DNA of 64,000 nt from Tetrapyrgos nigripes (taxonomy: Eukaryota; Basidiomycota; Agaricomycetes; Agaricales; Campanellaceae): the NCBI GenBank assembly GCA_013368315.1, contig JAACJM010000034.1, positions 372,001 through 436,000 of the forward strand, in the 5' to 3' direction. Shown here one piece after another: positions 58,191-64,000 of this stretch. Every line of letters starts with the position of its first letter. Position 1 is the stretch's first letter. A program made the position numbers and the translations under genes. Below the pieces are notes generated by a model. It was given only the letters and a program-made list of their open reading frames with translations. It was not told the origin of the DNA and did no database searches.

Positions 58191-59905
58191 TCAAAAGGCA
58201 ATAATGGTTCCACTGCGGACGAGGTAGTACGTACTCGAAGGATGATAATTATTTCCCCAGAAAATTCCATCACCAGTACCAAAAGTAGTGTTATCCTTGA
58301 ATCCAAACGCAGTGGGGTTGTTGAGGATTTGAGTGAAAGCGGCGTTGGAGTCCCAGAGGAAGGTTTTGACCTGTTATATTTGTTATTCAACGCGGAATTC
58401 AACCAACGTTAGGTAGACGTTAAGCACTCACCCCGGTGTTGTTTGCTTGGAACTGAGACGCCTTTGTCGCAAGTCTGGTGTTGAAACCAGTGATGACGGA
58501 TTTGAGGGTGGCGAGACTTGTTGCGTCGTTGCCGCTGGTCATCTAGATGAAATTATGACAATACGATAGTATGAGTATAGGAAGAGAGTAAAGTGTCTGG
58601 CAGAGTAAAACAACGCACGAGTGGTGAACGATCCGTTGGTGGGACGTTGATGAACAGGAAGTTTCTTGCTCCGGCGTTATACTAAAATATACAAGATTAA
58701 TTATCTGCCAGAAAATGAACCAGGGCTCAGTAGAGACGAAACTCACTAGTTTCTGGACAAGTGCAAATTCGGCGTTGAGTAGCGTATCGGAGAATCTGAG
58801 AAGTGGGGGATACGTTAGTCGGTTATTCCAATGAGTTCCAAAGAGCAATGAGCAATAAGCAAAAATGTTTTGGAGGAAAGGAGGAGGATAGGAAAATAGA
58901 TGCCAGTAAAAGCACTCACGCGCCCCGGTCTCCACTCTGATACCAACTGTTTCCAATATCGTTAATTCCGATCCAAATAGAAAACAAAGCATTCGAGCTG
59001 GTCCAAGGAGCCGAGGCGGGTTTACTCGCTGCGCCGCTCAAGAATTGGTTTACCTATATCCCGAGCGAGGAGTGTCAGCCAAATACAATCACGTCCGTAG
59101 GAAAAACGAATTATAACAACTAATACTAGCCAAAAACCCACCTGGTCAGTCAAACTCAAAACCGAAGGATCGAACGGTGCAACCAGCGAAGCATCAATAG
59201 TCGCTCCTCCATAAGCATAGTTCCACGTCAAAACCAACGATTTGTTATACGTCGTTGTGTCAAAATCGATCCAATTCTCTCCACCGGTAGCGGTGAATCC
59301 AGGGTAAGGGGGGTTACCCAAGGGATTACCGAGTTGAGGAGGGGTAGAGGTGGGGACAAATCCTGTTTGGGTGTAAGAGTCGCCGCTGGAATTCGGGAAG
59401 GCGGTAAGTTGAGCAGTGATGATGATGAGTCGGAGTTTTAGGTTAGGATTATTGAAGAAAGATCACTTACAAGCTGAACCAGAAGTTGGCATTCTTAGGC
59501 ACAGAAGCAGTGGAAGAAGGTGGGGAAGTCGTGGCTGTGGTTGTGGGTGCACTGCTGGATGGGATACATTGGCTGTAGTCTGGGTGATATGATCAAAATG
59601 TGACGTCAACGACGAGAACGAGAAATTGGTGCGAAACTTACAAGGATTAGATACGGTACAGGTTGAGCTACGAGACAAAGATTTGTCAGTCATAAAGAAA
59701 AAAGCGAAGTAGTCGTCAGCAGGAACTCACCCAGAGGCACAAGCCGTCGCTCCAGTCCATCCAATACCACCACCTGGTTGAGTCTCGTCAAGTCTTCGCT
59801 TATATTAAGGCCAAGAAGGAAAAACGTACATTGACCCCAAATGGGCTGCTGCGCACTGGCAAGGCCCAAGAAACCTAGAGAGACGAACAGAAGATGTTTC
59901 AACAT
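58191..59905 (-). CDS. Secreted CBM1-GDSL esterase (CE16 acetylesterase-like)
   Basis: A signal peptide (MLKHLLFVSLGFLGLASA) is followed by a cellulose-binding CBM1 module: QQPIWGQ, CGGIGWTGATACASG, then STCTVSN. A Ser/Thr/Pro linker (about 59,490-59,580) leads to the SGNH/GDSL domain: FSFGDSYTQTGF with the nucleophile Ser, a WNYAYGGATI block, IWIGINDIGNSWYQSGDRG with the Asn, and FWGNNYHPSSTYY with the catalytic His. It ends at TGA 58191-58193. CE16 enzymes remove acetyl groups from hemicellulose-derived sugars, and the CBM1 targets the enzyme to plant cell wall. About eight short introns keep frame. No lesion seen. Confidence 0.88.
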
Positions 59906-59999
59906 GGTGAGGGACGACGTCGACGTCTGAAACGTAAAGATGGTTCCGGAGAAATAACGAGCCCTCTGGTTTTAAGTGGTTTTAAGGTCCATTATTAGC

Positions 60000-60654
60000 T
60001 CTGAACCGACTATTTTGCGCGAGCACGCATGTCAATGGATGTTGGAAAATATCGGAAAGTCAGAACGGAAGATTGACATGGTCACAAGTCTTTTCATAAT
60101 TGAGGTACGGAAGTCCTTCCTCTTTCAGAGGTGCAAAAACCGAGATTAGGCCGAGCCTACATGCGAGGTGTGGCAGCCCAGGGGAGTACAGGGAGTTCAT
60201 TTTGGTGCAGACCTGGGGGTGTGGAGGAAAAAGCTGCAGTGGCTGTGTACGTACATTTCTGTCAACGACGACATTGGACGAAACGAACTCCCATTGGTTC
60301 CTCTATGGTCTGGCCTTCAGTTGGTACCTTGAATCTTGCATAATGAGATGAATGGACTGGCAGATCCCATAGCTCCCTGGTGGAAGGGATTTCAGGTCAG
60401 CTTCACTTTCAAATCTGGAGTTGCAACCCATTGACAATTCCTACTTATAGTACAGGATACCCCAATGACCCTGAAGGATTCGCGAGATTTGCTCAGTATG
60501 CAGTTGCCCAGAAGATGGGGTTGGCTGTCCCAAGGCCAAGGCCGGCCACCCTTTTTTCTATAAGCGATCGCAATTGAACACGAATTCAATGGGAGTCGGG
60601 ACACCGCGTCTCTATTAGATTCTCTATTCCTCCTCCCTCCTGCCCACCAGCTCA
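60000..60654. other. Intergenic region with a possible gene fragment
   Basis: Near 60,350-60,577 the frames read MNGLADPIAPWWKGFQ and, after an intron-like GTCAGC...TTATAG, YPNDPEGFARFAQYAVAQKM. They look protein-like but short, without start or continuation. They may be a relic. The last 100 bp should contain the amylase promoter. Confidence 0.3.
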
Positions 60655-62889
60655 ATGAAGACCGCAGTCGGTGTCCTCGCCCTATGCGTTCTTTCCTGGG
60701 CTCAGCGGGTTCTCAGTGCCCCCGACTCCACACCGGGAAGGGATGTCATCATACAGATGTTCCAGTGGAACTGGGATAGTATCGCCGCAGAGTGCAGGGA
60801 TTTTATTGGTCCTGCTGGGTATGAATTTGTACAGGGTGCGTCCTCCGAGTCTGTTGTTGTCTCGCTATTGGGAAAACGCGCTGACTTTTGCTCATTCCTG
60901 TCTCTATTGCTACCACCAACATTTACACACGACTCTTGACCCCAAAAACACGTACTCGCCGTTGTCTATTTCCCAAACGAACACTCAAATGACCTCCTCC
61001 ACAAACTCACTGTCAACGTTCTCGTACGGACGCAGTCTCCCCTGCCTCTGAACATGTCCAAGGAAACCAATGGTGGACAGATTACCAGGTCGTGTCATAC
61101 AAGCTTGATTCCAAGAGAGGAAATCGACAGCAGTTTGCCAAGTACGTCCTGTCCCATTTCGTCTCGTCTTCTTCATCTCCAAATCCATTCCATGACATAC
61201 AACTGACATCTTACGCGTTTCAAACAGCATGATCGCAACATGTCATCAAGCAGGGGTTAAAGTTATCGTTGGCAAGTCTTTTTGACATTTGTTTAGGCGA
61301 GATGATGTTCAGACTTTTTTAAAATTTTTTGCGTGCATGTAGACACCGTCTTCAACCACATGGCAGGTATGGACAGCGGTGTAGGTGTAGATGGGTCATC
61401 GTTCACGCACTATGATTATCCGGGGATTTGGACCAATCAGGTTAGCACGAAATATCTATTTTCTCTGACGAAACCCGAAAGCTGACAGTCTTCTTCCACC
61501 TCCACAGAACTTCCACCACTGCGGCCTGACATCAAACGACGATATTCAAGATTGGAATAACAGAGCACAGGTGCAGACGTGCGAGTTGGTTAATTTGGCT
61601 GAGTGAGTGGTCTCTGAAAGACTTGGTCTGAAAGCTGAAGGTGTACTAAAGTTGTTCTGAAGTCTGGCCACTGAGACGGAATATGTCCGTGGACGCTTAG
61701 CGGAGCATGCAAATGACCTTCTATCGCTGGGTGCTGATGGATTGAGGATTGATGCTGCTAAACGTGAGTCGATGCCCCTTCCGTTTCGTTTTTTGTTTTC
61801 TCTCTTTTCCTGGCCTTCGTCTTTTCAAGCAAGCTAAAGAATGACCATTCTGACTGACTTTTATAGACATGGCCACTGACGACATTGCTAACATCCTTTC
61901 TCGGCTCCAAAGACAAACGTACAGCACGCAGGAAGTGATCTACGGACAGAAAGAAGAGATACAACCCAAGGAGTATGTGCAAAATGGTGATGTGCAAGAG
62001 TGAGTTTTTGCGTCGTCTGGAAGGAAATAGACCACTGATTAAGTCTACTTCTTCTTTCTTTTACTTTGGATATGCGTAGTTTCCGCTACACCAAGGCTCT
62101 CAGAGACGCTTTTACTGGAGGTGGTTTGACGGGTCTTCAGAACATCATGTACCAACAAGACTGGCTTCCATCGTCTCATGCCAACGTTTTTGTCGCGAAT
62201 CATGATACGGAGAGGGTGTGTCCTTTTCTTAACTAAAGTAATTCGTTGTTGAAACCAGCTTTTTCGCAGAGCAACGGCCAAGACTCCCTCTACTACAACT
62301 CTCCCAGCAACATCTACGTCCTTGCTACCATTTTCTCCCTCGCTCATCCATATGGGACACCTACCATCTTATCCTCATACGACTTTGCCAACAACGATGA
62401 TGGAGGACCGAATAATGGATTCGGGACGTGTACTGGGAACGGCGGTTCTGGTGGTTGGCTTTGTCAACATCGTTGGGCAGCGGTTAGTGGAATGGTTGGG
62501 TGGAGGAAAGCTGTTGGGACGTCAAAGATAAACAATTGGTATTCTCCTCCCAATAAGCCCAATCAAATTGCGTTTGGTAGAGGAAACAAGGGTTTCGTGG
62601 CGATTAATAATGCGGATATGGAGTGGAATTTGGAGAGAGAGGGGGTTAAGACGCAGTTGGCTGATGGGGTTTATTGTGATGTTGTGAGTGGGAATAAGGA
62701 TGGGGAAAGGTGTTCTGGGGTTGAGTGAGTTTCTCCTTCCTTTGAGTTTGAGTAGCAATAGATGGACCGTTTGCTGATACAAACTGGTTTTTTAGGTTCA
62801 AAGTTGTTGGTGGTCTGGTCACTGCAACTGTTCCGGCACGCGGTGCTATAGCAATACATGTTGGGGCCCGAAGGGACGCGCGTCGATAG
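60655..62889 (+). CDS. Secreted GH13 alpha-amylase
   Basis: A signal peptide [19 protein letters not shown] is followed by [20 protein letters not shown] and [16 protein letters not shown], the opening of the animal/Streptomyces-like alpha-amylase subgroup. The four conserved regions are DTVFNHM (about 61,345), [12 protein letters not shown] with the nucleophile Asp (about 61,735), TQEVIYGQ with the acid/base Glu (about 61,930) and FVANHDTER with the stabilising Asp (about 62,190). The C-terminal beta-domain ends at TAG 62887-62889. It hydrolyses internal alpha-1,4 bonds of starch or glycogen outside the cell. About nine introns; the first (from 60836) is about 200 nt. No starch-binding module is seen. 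Confidence 0.9.
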
Positions 62890-63355
62890 AAGCAAAGAAG
62901 AGGATGGTTTGGCCCTGGAGGCGATATCCTCGGTCGCTGACGCGAAAGCTCTGGCCATTCTACAAACCCTCACTAGTCACTCATTTACAAGTTCGCGGTT
63001 TTACGTCGTTCCTTAATACACACAAACTATCGTATAGCTCACTTTTGTCAAGACTCGATGTATATATCCCATTACGCACATTCTTTACTTTAGGCATTTA
63101 CTACTTTTACTCTCATTAGAAGCTCTACCCCGGCTTAGCCGCTCTTCAAGCTCCAAGCTCTAAGTCCAGTGTTGTTCTCGTGAATAGTTTAATAGAGTCT
63201 ATGTAGTGCTGAGACGTTAATCAATGCAACTTAGGCAAGTTTTCTTGAACATAGTCAGGGATGTGATTTTAGGCCTTCATTGAGAACGTGTCAATCCGAG
63301 AAGTAAAGAGAAGTATGTGTACATACGGACGCTCCAGCGACTTCGAAAACCTCTG
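62890..63355. other. Convergent intergenic region, no gene seen
   Basis: This spacer lies between the amylase stop (+) and the stop of the small minus-strand gene. It probably contains both 3' untranslated regions. Confidence 0.5.
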
Positions 63356-63741
63356 TCATGACCAGATTCCAAAGAACACCTTCCACCAAGGCCTGCCAAT
63401 ACCCTGGGCACTCTTCTCAAATCCCATCACTAGACGCTCATAATGCATTGGGTAGGAAGCCGGTTTTGTGATCTTTGTCGAGAGCGGATACTGGAAAGGG
63501 AACAGTACAGTCAGGTTAGTAGGAAAACACTCGCGAGAGAAGCATAGCGTACTTTTTGTTTGAGACTGCTATCTCTCAGACTTTGAGCTGCTTGAACAGC
63601 TTGTGGGGTAAGTCGTGGATGTTTGGCCAAGGAATCGAGAAAGACGCTCAGTTGGAGATGCTCCCGGAATGGGTCTTTGGTCCACGACTGCGCAATTGCA
63701 GACATTCTTTGAGCAAGTTTACCGGTTGCCGGAGCAGCCAT
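63356..63741 (-). CDS. Small protein of about 107 aa, two exons, unknown function
   Basis: Exon 1 (63741 down to about 63552) starts MAAPATGKLAQRMSAIAQSW and continues FLDSLAKHPRLTPQAVQAAQ. A GTACGC...TTCCAG intron of about 60 nt leads to YPLSTKITKPASYPMHYERL and GRPWWKVFFGIWS before TGA. The N-terminus is poor in acidic residues, which could be a mitochondrial address. The frame texture and clean splicing indicate a real conserved gene. I do not recognise the family. It is divergent from the gene starting at 63896, with 154 bp between the starts. Confidence 0.7.
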
Positions 63742-63895
63742 TGTTGCTGCAGTTGGAGGAGGAGGAAGAAGAGGAGTTGGTTGTCCTGGTTGAAGAACGG
63801 TCCGAGCAAAACTCGCGTGAAAATTACAGCTTTCTTCTAAACCTTCATCACTCTATCTACATCCTACCTCTATACAACTTCAGCGCGGCAAGCTG

Positions 63896-64000
63896 ATGAG
63901 CTCAGGAATTGGGAGAAAGAGAGGTGCTGCGGGTGCTGGGAATGGTATTGGTCTGGGTCCTCCGCCGCCATCTTCACCGTCCAATCAAAGAATCGTGTCC
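63896..64000 (+). CDS. Start of a gene running off the window
   Basis: An ATG at 63896 opens MSSGIGRKRGAAGAGNGIGL followed by a Pro/Ser-rich stretch, with no stop before the window ends. It shares a short divergent promoter with the minus-strand gene. Only about 35 codons are visible, so the product is unknown. Confidence 0.45.
   Translation, partial: MSSGIGRKRGAAGAGNGIGLGPPPPSSPSNQRIVS

Noticed and set aside
1..64000. CRISPR array, bacterial operon or telomere repeats
   Set aside because: No regularly spaced short repeats with unique spacers, no bacterial-type gene packing and no TTAGGG runs; all genes are intron-bearing and eukaryotic.

Overview
The window looks like nuclear DNA of a mushroom-forming basidiomycete (Agaricomycetes). 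Genes have many short GT-AG introns, mostly 50-100 nt. Several products are secreted: a CBM1-bearing GDSL esterase, an intradiol dioxygenase-like protein, an alpha-amylase and two tiny secreted proteins. There is also a PDR-type ABC transporter and a tRNA-Leu with the usual intron after the anticodon. The species cannot be named from the sequence alone.

The window has two compartments. Bases 1 to about 36,700 are a transposon graveyard holding only two short genes that look intact, both for small secreted proteins (18,565-18,931 on the minus strand; 20,919-21,177 on the plus strand). In order it holds: a broken gene resembling TET/JBP dioxygenases; broken transposon-associated reading frames; tandem repeats; a hAT-like element (8,120-8,907); an F-box-like relic; an inverted-repeat element with a strong hairpin (13,324-13,655); a hAT-like element with a second nested inside it (14,807-15,820 and 15,264-15,748); two copies of a dispersed repeat, one interrupted; a 1.5 kb element with 108-bp terminal inverted repeats and an unrecognised gene (23,063-24,555); a 3.1 kb DDE transposon with 38-bp inverted repeats and TA flanks (25,251-28,334); a 4.9 kb DDE_1 transposon with 39-bp inverted repeats (29,550-34,432); and a 5'-truncated LINE (35,106-36,695).

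From about 38,900 to the end the window is gene-dense: PDR/ABCG transporter (+), secreted divergent intradiol dioxygenase-like protein (-), a dead intradiol dioxygenase relic carrying a 227-bp TA-flanked MITE (-), tRNA-Leu (-), a DUF262 protein with an AT-hook (+), a basic low-complexity protein (+), a cytosolic-type intradiol dioxygenase carrying a 683-bp hAT-like MITE (+), a CBM1-GDSL/CE16-like esterase (-), a GH13 alpha-amylase (+), a small conserved-looking two-exon protein (-), and the start of another gene (+). The theme is saprotrophic metabolism: aromatic ring cleavage, efflux, deacetylation of plant polymers and starch breakdown.

The most striking observation is the hAT-like insertion inside the dioxygenase gene at 56,545-57,227. 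Its 8-bp target duplication and its end base together form a GT donor and an AG acceptor. Removing it as an intron would restore the uninterrupted coding sequence exactly. This is a candidate intron born from a transposon.
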